Position numbers and translations under genes: made by a program. DNA of 64,000 bases from positions 1 to 64,000 of the forward strand of contig JAHYJC010000005.1 in assembly GCA_019429275.1 (NCBI GenBank), in the 5' to 3' direction. The notes beneath the pieces were generated by a model. It made no database searches. It was not told where the DNA came from and saw nothing but the letters and a program-made list of their open reading frames with translations. Source of the stretch: Lentimicrobium sp. (GTDB lineage Bacteria; Bacteroidota; Bacteroidia; Bacteroidales; Lentimicrobiaceae). Shown piece after piece: positions 32,409 to 42,551 of the stretch; position 1 is the first letter of the stretch; every line of letters starts with the position of its first letter.

Positions 32409-34390
32409 CTGATAATGACCAGAGGTTTGGTTTGAATTGATTTTTCAGTTACCAGCCTGTAAAAATATCGACCGGGTGCAAGATGTTTTAAGCCTGCAAC
32501 TATCAGGTGGCTGCCCTGATCAAATTTGCCGTTTACAAGTTCGGCAACCTGTTGTCCAACCTGATTGTATATTTCCAGCGTCACATGTGAAGGTTGGTTG
32601 AGGCCGAATCTGATATTGGTGTAATCAGAAGTGGGATTTGGATAATTCTGAAGCATGATGACATTGGCTTCTTCGTCGGGCCCGGAAACAGAAACGGTTT
32701 CGTCAAGGAATAGGAAATGCAGACACCAGGAGTCGAGTGTTCCCGTATTTCCGGCGCCACCATCATTAACCCGTAGTTGCCAGTTTCCGGCAATTGGTCT
32801 GTTGTTAAACGCACTCAAAGGCATCTGAGGCCTGAATCGCCCTGTAAAAGGCGCAACTCCCTGAGTAATGGATTGCTCAGCTTCGTCATCAAAGGTAGTA
32901 TTGGTGTAATTATCACCCGATCCTCCGTTTTTGTCGCTCAGCATTGATATGGTACCATCAGGTCCGGTAAGTATGATTCTAAGATCACCGGTGCGGGTAT
33001 GTGTAATGTTTAAGTTCACATTCAGGTCCATAATTTCGCCCGGGCCCGAAATTTGAATATTGTCATATGTGTTCTGGAAATCTATGATAGGAAGTGGAGT
33101 GGTTTGCGAACATTCAGAAACAGCAAATATATTGCCTATATCATAATTGAAGAAGAATTCAGGAACTTCTGTTCCTGGAGGATTGATTCCTTTTCCTCCG
33201 GCAGGAAGTGTTGCCATCAGTCTGCCTGCTGAATCCTGAACGGCAAAGTAATATTGAACATTGGTCTCCATGGGGAACCCGGGAATCAGAAATGTGTAGA
33301 CATTATCTACTGCTGTTTCAGGAAGTACAAATTCAAATTCACTATTGTTGACTGAATAATATAAATGTGGTGGAAAATTGTTGTTGTTAATTGGATGTGA
33401 GCTATATACAGTTAAAACAGCTTCTCTGGGTTCAGTTGAATTTCCTGAAACAACCGGATTATGTTCCATTCCAATGCGGTGATCCCAGGCCTGTGCAGCA
33501 ATATTGGCCAGAGCTGCCCTAAGCATAGCAACATAGTAATCCATGTTTAAAATATCAATTTCATCACTTGGAGTATGGTAGTAGTCGTTGAAATCGTACC
33601 AGTCCTCAATTACCAGCATTGCAGGGTAGCCATATGACCAGAATGAAGCATGGTCGCTGGCGGTGGTATAATAATAGTTATGGTTCATTTGTGGCTGGTA
33701 AAGTGCAGTGGTACTCAGAAAATCATTGCTGAAAGATTGCGAAAGGGTATTGGTGGCAATGGTGTACACGAAATCGTTATCGGAGTCCCAGGCAATCATA
33801 TCCAGATTAAGTACGCCCAGAATCTGTCTTCCCTGAAAAGATGCATATTGCGCGTAAGCTGCGCTTCCCACTAAGCCTATTTCTTCTTCATCCCAGGCTG
33901 CAAACCTGATGGAATAGTCAAAATCGAGATTGGCAAATAAACGGGCGGCTTCAAGCACAGCAACTGTACCGGAAGCATTATCATCAGCGCCCGGAGAATT
34001 ATTACCTGAAGGCATATTGTCGTAATGCCCACAAATGATGAATTCTTTTTGGGGATATTTTGTTCCGGTTTTTTTTGCCAGTACATTCTTGCCCCGGGTG
34101 CCATTGAAGGTGTGAATTTCGGGAGTATAACCGTATTCCTGAAATTTTTGATATAAAAAATCAGTTGCCCTGGTATTGCCTGCGCTCAGGTAATGCCTGG
34201 AATTAATGGTTACTACATCGCCATTAATGGTTACTGTTGTATCGCCGGCCAGCTGACGGGTCAGAAGCAGAACAGAATTATGATCAGCCTGTTGAATTAT
34301 TGAGTCCAGAAAGGGACTATAGCCAAATTGAGCACTTAAACTCAGACTTAAAATTACATTTGAAATCAGCAGTAAAGCAATTCTTTTCAT
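32405..34390 (-). CDS. Secreted M28 metallopeptidase with P domain and T9SS sorting signal
   Basis: Predicted zinc aminopeptidase exported by the type IX system. The signal peptide MKRIALLLISNVILSLSLSAQ precedes an M28 domain (about residues 35-305) with the di-zinc ligands in ICGHYDN, GADDNASG, DEEEIGLVGS, LNLDMIAWD and YYHTPSDEID. A linker with beta repeats follows (about 310-430), then a P/Homo B domain of proprotein-convertase type (about 435-565, NVNLNITHTRTGDLRIILTGPDGT). It ends with a T9SS type A sorting domain (about 585-661, LQNYPNPTSDYTNIRF ... GRYFYRLVTEKSIQTKPLVIIR). It should be surface-bound or released. It overlaps pyrH by 4 bases and lies 47 bases after secA. Confidence 0.92.
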   Translation of the reverse strand: MKRIALLLISNVILSLSLSAQFGYSPFLDSIIQQADHNSVLLLTRQLAGDTTVTINGDVVTINSRHYLSAGNTRATDFLYQKFQEYGYTPEIHTFNGTRGKNVLAKKTGTKYPQKEFIICGHYDNMPSGNNSPGADDNASGTVAVLEAARLFANLDFDYSIRFAAWDEEEIGLVGSAAYAQYASFQGRQILGVLNLDMIAWDSDNDFVYTIATNTLSQSFSNDFLSTTALYQPQMNHNYYYTTASDHASFWSYGYPAMLVIEDWYDFNDYYHTPSDEIDILNMDYYVAMLRAALANIAAQAWDHRIGMEHNPVVSGNSTEPREAVLTVYSSHPINNNNFPPHLYYSVNNSEFEFVLPETAVDNVYTFLIPGFPMETNVQYYFAVQDSAGRLMATLPAGGKGINPPGTEVPEFFFNYDIGNIFAVSECSQTTPLPIIDFQNTYDNIQISGPGEIMDLNVNLNITHTRTGDLRIILTGPDGTISMLSDKNGGSGDNYTNTTFDDEAEQSITQGVAPFTGRFRPQMPLSAFNNRPIAGNWQLRVNDGGAGNTGTLDSWCLHFLFLDETVSVSGPDEEANVIMLQNYPNPTSDYTNIRFGLNQPSHVTLEIYNQVGQQVAELVNGKFDQGSHLIVAGLKHLAPGRYFYRLVTEKSIQTKPLVIIR

Positions 34391-34437
34391 CTTGAATAGT
34401 ATTTATGAGGGCCTTAAAATTAATTAAAAATAAACAC

Positions 34438-37400
34438 CTATTCTGACAAGCCGTGGCAATTTTTATATTTTTTTCCGCTGCCACATGGACAAGGATCATT
34501 GCGGCCGATTTTTTTCTCTACCCTTATCGGGGCTGATACCTGTGGCTCTGATGTTCTTCCGGCCTGGCTGAGAAGGTCTGTGCGCTCTTCTTTAAGTTTA
34601 CTGGTATCGGTGCGGCGTGGCATTTGAGCTTCCCTTACCTGGGTTGATTCCTGGACTGGTAAATTAGCTTTTACGATAAAAGAGGTAATGTCTCTGTTTA
34701 CTTTTTGCAACATCGACTTAAAAAGTTCAAACGATTCAAATTTATATATGAGCAAGGGATCTTTCTGCTCGTAAGTTGCATTTTGAACCGAACTGCGAAG
34801 TTCATCCATTTCGCGAAGATGGTCTTTCCAGGCATCATCAATCACACCAAGGGTAACTCCTTTTTCAATGGCAAGGGTGATTTCGCGTCCTTTGTCATTG
34901 TATGCTTTTTTCAAATTTGCTACCACCTGCATGGTCTTAATTCCATCAGTAATTGGTATAGCAATATTTTCATAGCGAGGATGATTTTCATAAACATCCC
35001 TGATAACCGGATGAGCTCTTAGTGCAAGTTGGTCACTTTTTTTGCGATAATTTCCATAAACCCGGTCAAACAGTTCGTCCACGAGTTGTTGTTTGTTGGC
35101 AGAGTTAAATTCATCGGCTTTCAATTCTGGCTCAACAGCAAAGGTTTTTAACAGTGATATCTGATATCCTTCGTAATCGCGGTCTTCGTGATGGGTAGAA
35201 ACTATATTTTCACAAACATCATAAATCATATTTGAAACATCCACGGCCAGGCGTTCTCCATAAAGGGCATGCCGGCGTTTACTGTAAATAACTTCGCGTT
35301 GCGAGTTCATTACGTCGTCATATTCCAAAAGGCGTTTACGGATGCCGAAGTTATTTTCCTCAACTTTTCGTTGCGCCCGCTCAATGGATTTTGTGATCAT
35401 GGAGTGCTGAATAACTTCCCCTTCTTTGAGGCCGAGGCGGTCCATAATTTTGGCAATCCTTTCCGATCCAAACATTCGCATCAGATCATCTTCGAGCGAA
35501 ACAAAAAACTGTGAACTTCCCGGATCTCCCTGTCGTCCTGAACGTCCGCGTAACTGACGGTCAACCCGCCTGGACTCATGCCTTTCAGTACCGATAATGG
35601 CAAGGCCGCCTGCTTCCTTCACATTTTTTCCAAGCTTGATGTCGGTTCCACGACCTGCCATGTTCGTTGCAATGGTTACTGTTCCGGCCTGACCTGCTTC
35701 AGCAACTATATCGGCTTCTTTCTGGTGGAGTTTGGCGTTAAGTACATTATGTTTTATGTTTCTCAGTTTCAGCATTCTGCTGAGTAACTCCGAGGTTTCA
35801 ACTGATGTGGTACCAACCAATACCGGTCTTCCTTTTTTTATCAGATCAATGATTTCATCAGCAACGGCATTGAATTTTTCGCGTTTGGTCTTATAAACCA
35901 GATCTTCCCTGTCATTCCTGACAATTGGCCGGTTAGTAGGAATAACAACTACATCAAGTTTATAGATATCCCAGAGCTCACCAGCCTCGGTTTCGGCAGT
36001 ACCAGTCATACCAGCAAGTTTACGGTACATTCTGAAGTAATTCTGAAGGGTAATGGTGGCGTAGGTCTGGGTTGCAGCTTCAATTTTCACATTCTCTTTT
36101 GCCTCAATGGCCTGATGAAGACCATCGCTGTAACGCCTGCCTTCCAGAATACGTCCGGTTTGCTCGTCAACAATTTTGATTTTGTTGTCCATTACAACGT
36201 ACTCAACATCTTTTTCAAACAAAGTATAGGCTTTAAGAAGTTGATTTACGGTATGAACACGTTCTGATTTTACAGAATAATCGCGCATCAGTTCGGCTTT
36301 TTTCTCAATTTTTTCATTATCAGGGATTCCTGATTTTTCCATGTCAGCAATCTCAGCACCGATGTCGGGGAGGATGTAAAATTTTGGATCGTCGTATGAT
36401 GCGGTGATAAGGTCAATCCCTTTTTCAGTAAGTTCAACAGTATTGTTCTTTTCGTCGATTACAAAAAACAGCTCATCATCAATAAGATGCATATTTTTTG
36501 ATTGCTCCTGCATATAGAAATTTTCAGTTTTCTGCATCAGGGCACGCATGCCTGGCTCACTCAGGAATTTGATGAGTGCCTTGTTCTTGGGCAGTCCACG
36601 GAATGATCTGAAAAGTTGTTCTCCGCCTTTTTTTTCATTTTCGGGTGAAGCTCCTTCAGACAGTAAACTTTTGGCATCGGCCAGAATTTTGGTTACCAGG
36701 TTTCGCTGTGCTTCATATAATTTCCTTATTTCAGGCTTTAGCTGTTCAAATTCCTGATTGTCGCCTCTTGGTGTTGGCCCTGAAATGATGAGGGGAGTTC
36801 GTGCATCGTCAATCAACACTGAGTCAACCTCATCCACAATGGCATAGTTGTGAGGCCTTTGTACCATCTCTTCAGGATTTCGTGTCATATTGTCACGCAG
36901 GTAATCAAATCCGAATTCATTGTTGGTGCCAAAGGTGATATCAGCGAGGTAAGCATTGCGGCGGGCTTCAGAGTTGGGCTCGTGTTTATCTATGGTATCT
37001 ACTTTCAATCCATGAAATTCATAAAGTACCCCCATCCATTCCGAGTCGCGTTTTGCCAGATAATCGTTAACGGTAACAATATGTACCCCTTTGCCGGAAA
37101 GGGCATTGAGGTAAACAGGTAAGGTTGCAACCAGCGTTTTTCCTTCACCTGTCGCCATTTCGGCAATTTTTCCGTTGTGAAGTACAATACCACCAATCAA
37201 CTGTACATCATAATGAACCATATCCCAGGTAATGAGATTGCCTCCGGCCGTCCATTTATTGTGGTAGTAAGCTTTGTCGTCAATTATGTCGATATGTGCT
37301 TTGGTTGTGGCCAGGTCGCGGTCCATTTGGCTGGAAGTTACCTCTATGGTTTCATTATCCTTAAATCGCCGGGCAGTTTCTTTTACAACGGCAAAGGCTT

Positions 37401-37728
37401 CAGGCAAAATCAGGTTGAGCACTTCCTGGGTTATCTTGTATATTTCGTTCTCAAGGTGGTCAATTTGCTCATAGAGTTTTTCTTTCTCATCCATATCCAT
37501 TTCTGAATCGGATTCGATTTTCTCGCGGTATTCAGCAATTAATTGCTCTTTGGCCGCAGTAGCTTCAACTATTTTTTGCTTGAATTCCTGAGTTTTATCT
37601 CTCAACCCATCGTTAGAAAGTTTTTCAATTGCAGGATAAACTTCCTTGATTTTGTTTGCCAAAGGAGTAACCTCTCTGATATCTTTATCGGATTTTGTGC
37701 CGAGAAAATTCTTGAATATAGATAGCAT
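34438..37728 (-). CDS. secA: Preprotein translocase ATPase SecA
   Basis: Motor ATPase driving proteins through Sec[20 protein letters not shown] (Walker A), [21 protein letters not shown] (DEVD box), [11 protein letters not shown] and [24 protein letters not shown] are canonical. The C-terminal zinc finger [18 protein letters not shown] (SecB/membrane binding) is present. With ATG at 37728 ([20 protein letters not shown]) the protein has 1096 residues, about 190 more than E. coli SecA (901). Most of the extra lies in an insertion between NBD1 motifs (around [20 protein letters not shown]), a known feature of Bacteroidota SecA. The track start at 37812 adds a non-conserved 28 residues. Upstream of it the sequence has only a 9-base near-match to the promoter box. 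Confidence 0.97.
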   Translation of the reverse strand: MLSIFKNFLGTKSDKDIREVTPLANKIKEVYPAIEKLSNDGLRDKTQEFKQKIVEATAAKEQLIAEYREKIESDSEMDMDEKEKLYEQIDHLENEIYKITQEVLNLILPEAFAVVKETARRFKDNETIEVTSSQMDRDLATTKAHIDIIDDKAYYHNKWTAGGNLITWDMVHYDVQLIGGIVLHNGKIAEMATGEGKTLVATLPVYLNALSGKGVHIVTVNDYLAKRDSEWMGVLYEFHGLKVDTIDKHEPNSEARRNAYLADITFGTNNEFGFDYLRDNMTRNPEEMVQRPHNYAIVDEVDSVLIDDARTPLIISGPTPRGDNQEFEQLKPEIRKLYEAQRNLVTKILADAKSLLSEGASPENEKKGGEQLFRSFRGLPKNKALIKFLSEPGMRALMQKTENFYMQEQSKNMHLIDDELFFVIDEKNNTVELTEKGIDLITASYDDPKFYILPDIGAEIADMEKSGIPDNEKIEKKAELMRDYSVKSERVHTVNQLLKAYTLFEKDVEYVVMDNKIKIVDEQTGRILEGRRYSDGLHQAIEAKENVKIEAATQTYATITLQNYFRMYRKLAGMTGTAETEAGELWDIYKLDVVVIPTNRPIVRNDREDLVYKTKREKFNAVADEIIDLIKKGRPVLVGTTSVETSELLSRMLKLRNIKHNVLNAKLHQKEADIVAEAGQAGTVTIATNMAGRGTDIKLGKNVKEAGGLAIIGTERHESRRVDRQLRGRSGRQGDPGSSQFFVSLEDDLMRMFGSERIAKIMDRLGLKEGEVIQHSMITKSIERAQRKVEENNFGIRKRLLEYDDVMNSQREVIYSKRRHALYGERLAVDVSNMIYDVCENIVSTHHEDRDYEGYQISLLKTFAVEPELKADEFNSANKQQLVDELFDRVYGNYRKKSDQLALRAHPVIRDVYENHPRYENIAIPITDGIKTMQVVANLKKAYNDKGREITLAIEKGVTLGVIDDAWKDHLREMDELRSSVQNATYEQKDPLLIYKFESFELFKSMLQKVNRDITSFIVKANLPVQESTQVREAQMPRRTDTSKLKEERTDLLSQAGRTSEPQVSAPIRVEKKIGRNDPCPCGSGKKYKNCHGLSE

Positions 37729-37917
37729 ATCTGGAAATGATTGTGCAAAAAGTGAGTTAATTATGGATTTTTCCAACAAAATGTAGGACAAGTGGCATAA
37801 AATGTGCCGCAATCACCATTAAGTGGTGCAAATTTAGCTTATTTATTGATTATTTTTTTTTCGGTAAGGGAAATCCTTGAGCAGGAGGGATTCAATATGA
37901 ATTTGTGCCATTAAGAA

Positions 37918-37941
37918 AGCCGCGACAATTTGTCAGCGGCT
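37918..37941 (-). terminator. Hairpin at the 3' end of the DUF2795 gene
   Basis: AGCCGC / GCGGCT outer stem encloses the inner palindrome GACAATTTGTC. On the minus strand the tail is only TTCTT, so termination may be moderate; on the plus strand a six-T run follows. Confidence 0.5.
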
Positions 37942-37948
37942 GCCTTTT

Positions 37949-38170
37949 TTAATACTCATCTTCATGAAAGAAGAAATCTTCTTTTGAAGGATAATCAGGC
38001 CAAAGATCTTCAATGCTATCGTAGACCTCTCCTTCGTCCTCAATTTCCTGAAGATTTTCGATGACTTCCATAGGAGCACCCGACCTGATGCTGAAGTCAA
38101 TCAGCTCATCTTTAGTGGCCGGCCAGGGAGCGTCTTCGAGTTTTGAAGCCAATTCTAAAGTCCAATACAT
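37949..38170 (-). CDS. DUF2795 family small acidic protein
   Basis: A 73-residue soluble acidic protein. MYWTLELASKLEDAPWPATKDELIDFSIRSGAPMEVIENLQEI matches DUF2795, whose members contain a short helical domain with a LxxxxWPATKxELI motif, and the tail is very acidic (DEGEVYDSIEDLWPDYPSKEDFFFHEDEY). It is common and conserved in Bacteroidota; function unknown. It has a full promoter with 19-base spacing and a hairpin after the stop, so it is probably monocistronic. Confidence 0.85.
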   Translation of the reverse strand: MYWTLELASKLEDAPWPATKDELIDFSIRSGAPMEVIENLQEIEDEGEVYDSIEDLWPDYPSKEDFFFHEDEY

Positions 38171-38199
38171 TAGAAAAAAGTTATAGGTTTAATTTTTTG

Positions 38200-38230
38200 C
38201 AAAAATAGACTAAATAATATCAAATACAAG
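38200..38230 (-). promoter_or_regulatory. Full Bacteroidota promoter of the DUF2795 gene
   Basis: On the minus strand TTG (38227-38229), exactly 19 bases, then TATTTTTG (38200-38207). The leader to the ATG at 38170 is about 25 bases. Confidence 0.7.
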
Positions 38231-38279
38231 TCAAAAACGATGCCATGATATTTTGTAATTATTTTAAGTTTAAAGTTTT

Positions 38280-38849
38280 CTAAACTCTTGCTTTCCACGG
38301 CGTTTCAACAGCATTAAAATCCATCGAAAATTTTCTTGACAAAACAAACAAATAATCCGACAGTCTGTTCAAATACTTAATCACTAATGACCCCATCAAG
38401 GTTTCAGGTTGATTTTCAACAAGGCTTGTGGTTATACGTTCGGCTCTGCGGCAAACACATCTGGCAATATGACACAATGAAACAGCCTGGTGACCACCGG
38501 GTAGAATAAAATTTGTTATGGGAGGAAGCAAAATATTCATATCATCAATGGCTTTTTCAAGCAATTCTATATCAGACTCAAACAAAGCCGGAAGTGGCTT
38601 GGTGGTTTTTTCAGGATCGGCTGCCAATAATGATTCTGCTGTAAAAATTCTGTCCTGTATTTCAATAATTAAATCATGTGTTGGTTGATCGATTTCCTGA
38701 TCCCTGATTAATCCAAGGAAGGAATTAAGTTCGTCAAGCGTACCATAGGCTTCAATTCTTTGATTGTATTTTGGAACTCTGGTTCCGCCTATCAGAGATG
38801 TTTCGCCTTTGTCGCCTGTTTTGGTGTAGATTTTCCAGTCGGAGCTCAT
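38280..38849 (-). CDS. Cob(I)alamin adenosyltransferase, PduO type
   Basis: ATP-dependent enzyme that adds the adenosyl group to cobalamin to make coenzyme B12. The five-helix PduO fold is recognised from IYTKTGDKGETSLIGGTRVPKYNQRIEAYGTLDELNSFLGL (ATP-binding N-terminus), ILPGGHQAVSLCHIARCVCRRAERITTSL and YLNRLSDYLFVLSRKF. The 189-residue length is typical. It implies use of an adenosylcobalamin enzyme, often methylmalonyl-CoA mutase, elsewhere in the genome. It precedes the LolD-like ATPase in position but not in an obvious operon. Confidence 0.93.
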   Translation of the reverse strand: MSSDWKIYTKTGDKGETSLIGGTRVPKYNQRIEAYGTLDELNSFLGLIRDQEIDQPTHDLIIEIQDRIFTAESLLAADPEKTTKPLPALFESDIELLEKAIDDMNILLPPITNFILPGGHQAVSLCHIARCVCRRAERITTSLVENQPETLMGSLVIKYLNRLSDYLFVLSRKFSMDFNAVETPWKARV

Positions 38850-38902
38850 AATATTGTTTAATAAATATTTTCAAAGGGTAAACAGAGCGATTGGGCGATT
38901 GT

Positions 38903-39637
38903 TCATTCAGATGTTGCTTTCGTGTGATAATCGCTCACCATTTTTATTTCTTTATTTAGTTCATCAGATGATACAAGTCCATCCGACAGTCTTATGATGC
39001 GGTGGGCATGGCGGGCTATATCTTCCTCATGTGTCACAAGGATAATGGTGTTGCCGGCTTTATGAATTTCTTCGATCAGTCCAATTATTTCAACTGAAGT
39101 TTTTGAGTCGAGGTTTCCGGTGGGTTCATCGGCAAGAATGATTGAAGGATTGTTGACCATCGCCCTGGCAATGGCGACCCTTTGACGCTGACCTCCTGAT
39201 AATTCGTTTGGCTTGTGTTTTACCCTGTCAGTTAATTTTACATCATCGAGCACCTGCAACGCTCTTTCAGTGCGCTCTGCTTTCGCCGATCCTGCATAAA
39301 TCATTGGCAACGCAACATTCTCAAGTGCAGTGAGTCGCGGAAGCAGATTAAAAGTCTGAAATACAAAACCTATCTCTTTATTTCTGATTTCTGCAAGCTC
39401 ATTATCTATCAGCTTGCTCACGTCTTTTCCATTCAGCCAGTAACTTCCGCCTGAAGGTGTATCAAGGCACCCCAGAAGGTTCATAAGTGTTGATTTTCCT
39501 GACCCCGAAGGACCCATGAGCGCCACAAATTCATTGCGGTTAATTGACAAAGTAATACCTCTTAAAGCACGGACTATTTCAGAACCTACCCTGAAAAATC
39601 GCGTAATATTTTCAAGCCTTATGATTTCCTCGTTCAT
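38903..39637 (-). CDS. ABC transporter ATPase, LolD/MacB type (orphan)
   Basis: Single ABC domain of 244 residues. [19 protein letters not shown] (Walker A), [16 protein letters not shown] (Q loop), [15 protein letters not shown] (signature), [12 protein letters not shown] (Walker B) and LVTHEEDIA (H loop) match the LolD/MacB/FtsE clade, whose partners are FtsX-fold permeases. No permease or adaptor is adjacent; the flanks are cobalamin adenosyltransferase and a SAM methyltransferase. It could serve a MacB- or LolCE-like permease encoded elsewhere. The C-terminal tail ([22 protein letters not shown]) is beyond the core. Confidence 0.9.
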   Translation of the reverse strand: MNEEIIRLENITRFFRVGSEIVRALRGITLSINRNEFVALMGPSGSGKSTLMNLLGCLDTPSGGSYWLNGKDVSKLIDNELAEIRNKEIGFVFQTFNLLPRLTALENVALPMIYAGSAKAERTERALQVLDDVKLTDRVKHKPNELSGGQRQRVAIARAMVNNPSIILADEPTGNLDSKTSVEIIGLIEEIHKAGNTIILVTHEEDIARHAHRIIRLSDGLVSSDELNKEIKMVSDYHTKATSE

Positions 39638-39661
39638 TCTTTTGATTTATTTGAAAACGGA

Positions 39662-39669
39662 CAAATTTA
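39662..39669 (-). promoter_or_regulatory. -7 box of the LolD-like ATPase gene
   Basis: TAAATTTG on the minus strand (TAnnTTTG); leader of about 18 bases to the ATG at 39637. No -33 TTG at 19 bases. Confidence 0.5.
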
Positions 39670-39740
39670 TAAATAATTATTGGCCCGGCGATTTATTTAA
39701 TATGCTATCTGCGTATTAAAACATGTAGCCTGTCCAGAAA

Positions 39741-40535
39741 TTAATACCGGATTATAAAATCCTGTTTGCTAAGCTCTTGCCTAAAAAAGACTATACCCAT
39801 GTAAAATAAGTCAAGTGTTATTTTTACATCCGGGTGTTTCATTATTTCGTTCCATGCTTTTCCCATTTCCGGCGACCAGTGAATATCATGAAAAATAAGG
39901 ATGCTGTTGGGGTTGATATGTTTCTTTATTTGTTCAAAATAATTCATTGTACCCTCGTATGTATGATCTCCGTCGATAAAAGCATAATACAGATTGTTTT
40001 CATAATGTGATAGTACTTCGGGCAGCGTATCAATAAAAGGTCCGATTTTAAGAACAACATGCTGACAATTTACCTTTTCGAGGTTTTTACGGGTGTATGA
40101 TGAAATATTAAAACATCCTTCCATTCCGGTAAACTCAGCCTCAGGATTTCCTTTGGCCTGGTACATGGTACTTATTCCCAGCGAAGTGCCCATTTCTAGC
40201 ATGGTTACCGGTTTGAAATATTTTACCACTCGGTAAAGTAGTCGGCCATGACGAACAGTAATTCCTGCCGTTGAAGCAATCTCACTGATGCGGCGTTTTC
40301 TGAAGCCATAACCACCGCTCAAATTTCCGGACGCAAAGTCGGTGGTTTCGATTAATGAATGGTTGTGCTTTAGTTTTTCTACCTCTTTTTCAACAATATG
40401 GTAATCGGGATATGCAGCCTTATCGTACAAAACCTCATCCAAAAATTTATACACAAACGGAGAATGAATGCCATGACGGTTTTTGGCAAAAATCAGGTAT
40501 TTCAGGTATTGACCGATCATGTGTAATTTCTTCAT
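39741..40535 (-). CDS. Class I SAM-dependent methyltransferase (O-methyltransferase-like)
   Basis: A 264-residue predicted methyltransferase. An N-terminal segment with NRHGIHSPFVYKFLDEVLYD (about residues 18-40), typical of this Bacteroidota family, precedes a Rossmann core. The core shows VTMLEMGTSLGISTMYQAKG (SAM motif I) and YYAFIDGDHTYEGTMNYFEQIKKHI plus ILIFHDIHWS (FIDGDH-type motif of Methyltransf_24). The substrate is unknown. It follows yifB (72-base gap) on the same strand. Confidence 0.82.
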   Translation of the reverse strand: MKKLHMIGQYLKYLIFAKNRHGIHSPFVYKFLDEVLYDKAAYPDYHIVEKEVEKLKHNHSLIETTDFASGNLSGGYGFRKRRISEIASTAGITVRHGRLLYRVVKYFKPVTMLEMGTSLGISTMYQAKGNPEAEFTGMEGCFNISSYTRKNLEKVNCQHVVLKIGPFIDTLPEVLSHYENNLYYAFIDGDHTYEGTMNYFEQIKKHINPNSILIFHDIHWSPEMGKAWNEIMKHPDVKITLDLFYMGIVFFRQELSKQDFIIRY

Positions 40536-40607
40536 CTGATTATAATCAGTCGGTTGAGTTGACCTTTATAAAATGAATATATATTTCAGACAGCTGTGAA
40601 TTTATAA

Positions 40608-42146
40608 TCAGGTTCCCCAGTTTTCCCTGTCAAGGCTGCGATAATGAATGGCTTCGGCAAGATGTTCGGTTTTAATTTCGCTGCTGTTGTCAAGATCGGC
40701 AATGGTGCGCGATACTTTAAGAATACGGTCATATGCCCTGGCGGAGAGACTAAGTTTTTCCATGGCATTTTTTAATAAAATATGACCGGTTTCGTCAATT
40801 TTACAAATCGTTCTCAGCATTTTCGTAGTCATTTGGGCATTGGCATGAATGCCTTTATTCTCTTTGTACCTTTCTTCCTGTATCAATCGTGCTTTCACAA
40901 CTCTTTCACGGATATCGGAACTTTTTTCCGAAATTCTGATATCGGAAAGTTCTCTGAACGGAACAGGAACAACCTCAATCTGTATGTCAATGCGGTCGAG
41001 TAGGGGGCCCGAAATTTTGTTAAGGTATTTTTGTACTACTCCCGGCGCACAAACGCATTCCTTATCAGGATGGTTGTAGTATCCGCATGGACAAGGGTTC
41101 ATGGCAGCTACCAGCATAAAGCTGGCCGGGTATTCAACCGAAAGCCTGGCTCTGGATACGGTAACATGCCGGTCTTCAAGGGGTTGGCGTAGAACTTCAA
41201 GAACTGTACGCTTGAATTCGGGTAATTCATCAAGAAACAAAACGCCATTGTGTGAAAGTGAAATCTCACCTGGCTGAGGATTTGACCCTCCTCCAACAAG
41301 TGCTACATCAGAAATGGTATGATGCGGACTCCGGAATGGCCTTACTGAAATAAGTGAAGTGTTGCGCCCCATTTTTCCGGCAACAGAATGAATTTTTGTC
41401 GTTTCAAGCGCTTCGTGAAGGTTTAAGGGAGGTAGAATTGAAGGCAAGCGTTTGGCCAACATGGTTTTTCCCGAGCCCGGCGGGCCAATCAGAATTACGT
41501 TATGGCCACCCGCTGCTGAAATTTCAAGTGCTCGTTTTATATTTTCCTGACCTTTTACATCAGAGAAATCAAATTCATATTCATTCAGTTGTGAGTAAAA
41601 CTCTTCACGGGTGTTTACAATTTCGCGTTCGAGAGTGGCGTCGTTATTAAAAAAGCGGATTACATCAAGTATATTTTCTGCTCCATAAACTTCCAGATCA
41701 CTGACAATGGCGGCTTCCCTGGCATTCTGCTTTGGAAGAATAAATCCTTTAAACCCCTGTTTACGTGCTTCAATGGCAATGGGGAGCGCGCCTTTTATGG
41801 GCTGTAGCCCGCCATCCAGCGAAAGCTCGCCCATAATAACAAAATCGGCTATTTTATCCTGTTTAATTTGTTCAGAAGCAGCAAGTATTCCAACAGCAAT
41901 GGTCAGGTCGTAGGCTGAACCCTCTTTGCGGATATCGGCCGGTGCCATATTGATGACTATTTTTTTCCCTGGAATTCTGTATCCGTTGTTTCTCAATGCA
42001 GCTTCAATTCGCTGGTGACTTTCTTTTACTGCGCTGTCGGGCAGGCCAACAAGAAAAAACTGAATGCCGGTGTCCACATTCACCTCAACAGTGATGGTAA
42101 TGGCATTAATTCCAATGACAGTGCTACCAAATGTTTTTACTAGCAT
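40608..42146 (-). CDS. YifB/ComM-family Mg-chelatase-like AAA+ ATPase
   Basis: The N-terminal Lon-protease-like S5 fold (about residues 1-190; [34 protein letters not shown]) precedes a magnesium-chelatase AAA+ core with Walker [22 protein letters not shown] and Walker [13 protein letters not shown] cysteine-rich insertion ([17 protein letters not shown]) and the C-terminal helical domain ([20 protein letters not shown]) follow. At 512 residues it is full length. ComM/YifB is a helicase promoting branch migration during natural transformation, but the family is widespread in non-competent bacteria too. Confidence 0.93.
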   Translation of the reverse strand: MLVKTFGSTVIGINAITITVEVNVDTGIQFFLVGLPDSAVKESHQRIEAALRNNGYRIPGKKIVINMAPADIRKEGSAYDLTIAVGILAASEQIKQDKIADFVIMGELSLDGGLQPIKGALPIAIEARKQGFKGFILPKQNAREAAIVSDLEVYGAENILDVIRFFNNDATLEREIVNTREEFYSQLNEYEFDFSDVKGQENIKRALEISAAGGHNVILIGPPGSGKTMLAKRLPSILPPLNLHEALETTKIHSVAGKMGRNTSLISVRPFRSPHHTISDVALVGGGSNPQPGEISLSHNGVLFLDELPEFKRTVLEVLRQPLEDRHVTVSRARLSVEYPASFMLVAAMNPCPCGYYNHPDKECVCAPGVVQKYLNKISGPLLDRIDIQIEVVPVPFRELSDIRISEKSSDIRERVVKARLIQEERYKENKGIHANAQMTTKMLRTICKIDETGHILLKNAMEKLSLSARAYDRILKVSRTIADLDNSSEIKTEHLAEAIHYRSLDRENWGT

Positions 42147-42353
42147 ATTCTGTTTTTAAGCAGGTATTTAACTTATTGATTCTTCCGGAAATGTTTTCAT
42201 TCAATACAAGATTCGCCATTTTTTATTGCTTACCGGCAAATTTACAAATAATAAGGCTGAAATTGCCACTTTCCAATCGGGCAACTTATATCGTTATAGA
42301 ATATTGAACATTTAAGGGTGTCAAAGGTTTATTCAGAAAATCAACACGCAACT

Positions 42354-42551
42354 ATGAATTCCGATAATACAGCCAAAGAACCCACCTCACCCTGCAAAAG
42401 GGTTTGTCGTCTCGATGAGGAAGGTATGTGTGTTGGTTGCTTTCGTAATCTCGATGAAATTGCAAACTGGTCCATCATGCCCAAAGAAGAAAAGCTGGAA
42501 GTTTTGCGTAAGGCACATTTGAGAATGCAGCTTAGAGATCTTAAACTCTGA
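42354..42551 (+). CDS. DUF1289 small cysteine protein
   Basis: A 65-residue protein with the DUF1289 pattern: SPCKRVCRLDEEGMCVGCFRNLDEIANWSIMPKEEKLEVL, i.e. four Cys in CxxxC...CxxC followed by a conserved Trp. It probably binds a metal; function unknown. I use ATG 42354; the track GTG at 42318 adds 12 residues. Its stop codon directly abuts the end of gldB on the opposite strand (no gap). Confidence 0.85.
   Translation: MNSDNTAKEPTSPCKRVCRLDEEGMCVGCFRNLDEIANWSIMPKEEKLEVLRKAHLRMQLRDLKL

Noticed and set aside
37813-37860. Possible promoter for secA (TACATTTTG on the minus strand)
   Set aside because: One base longer than the TAnnTTTG box, so only a near-match; not listed as a feature.
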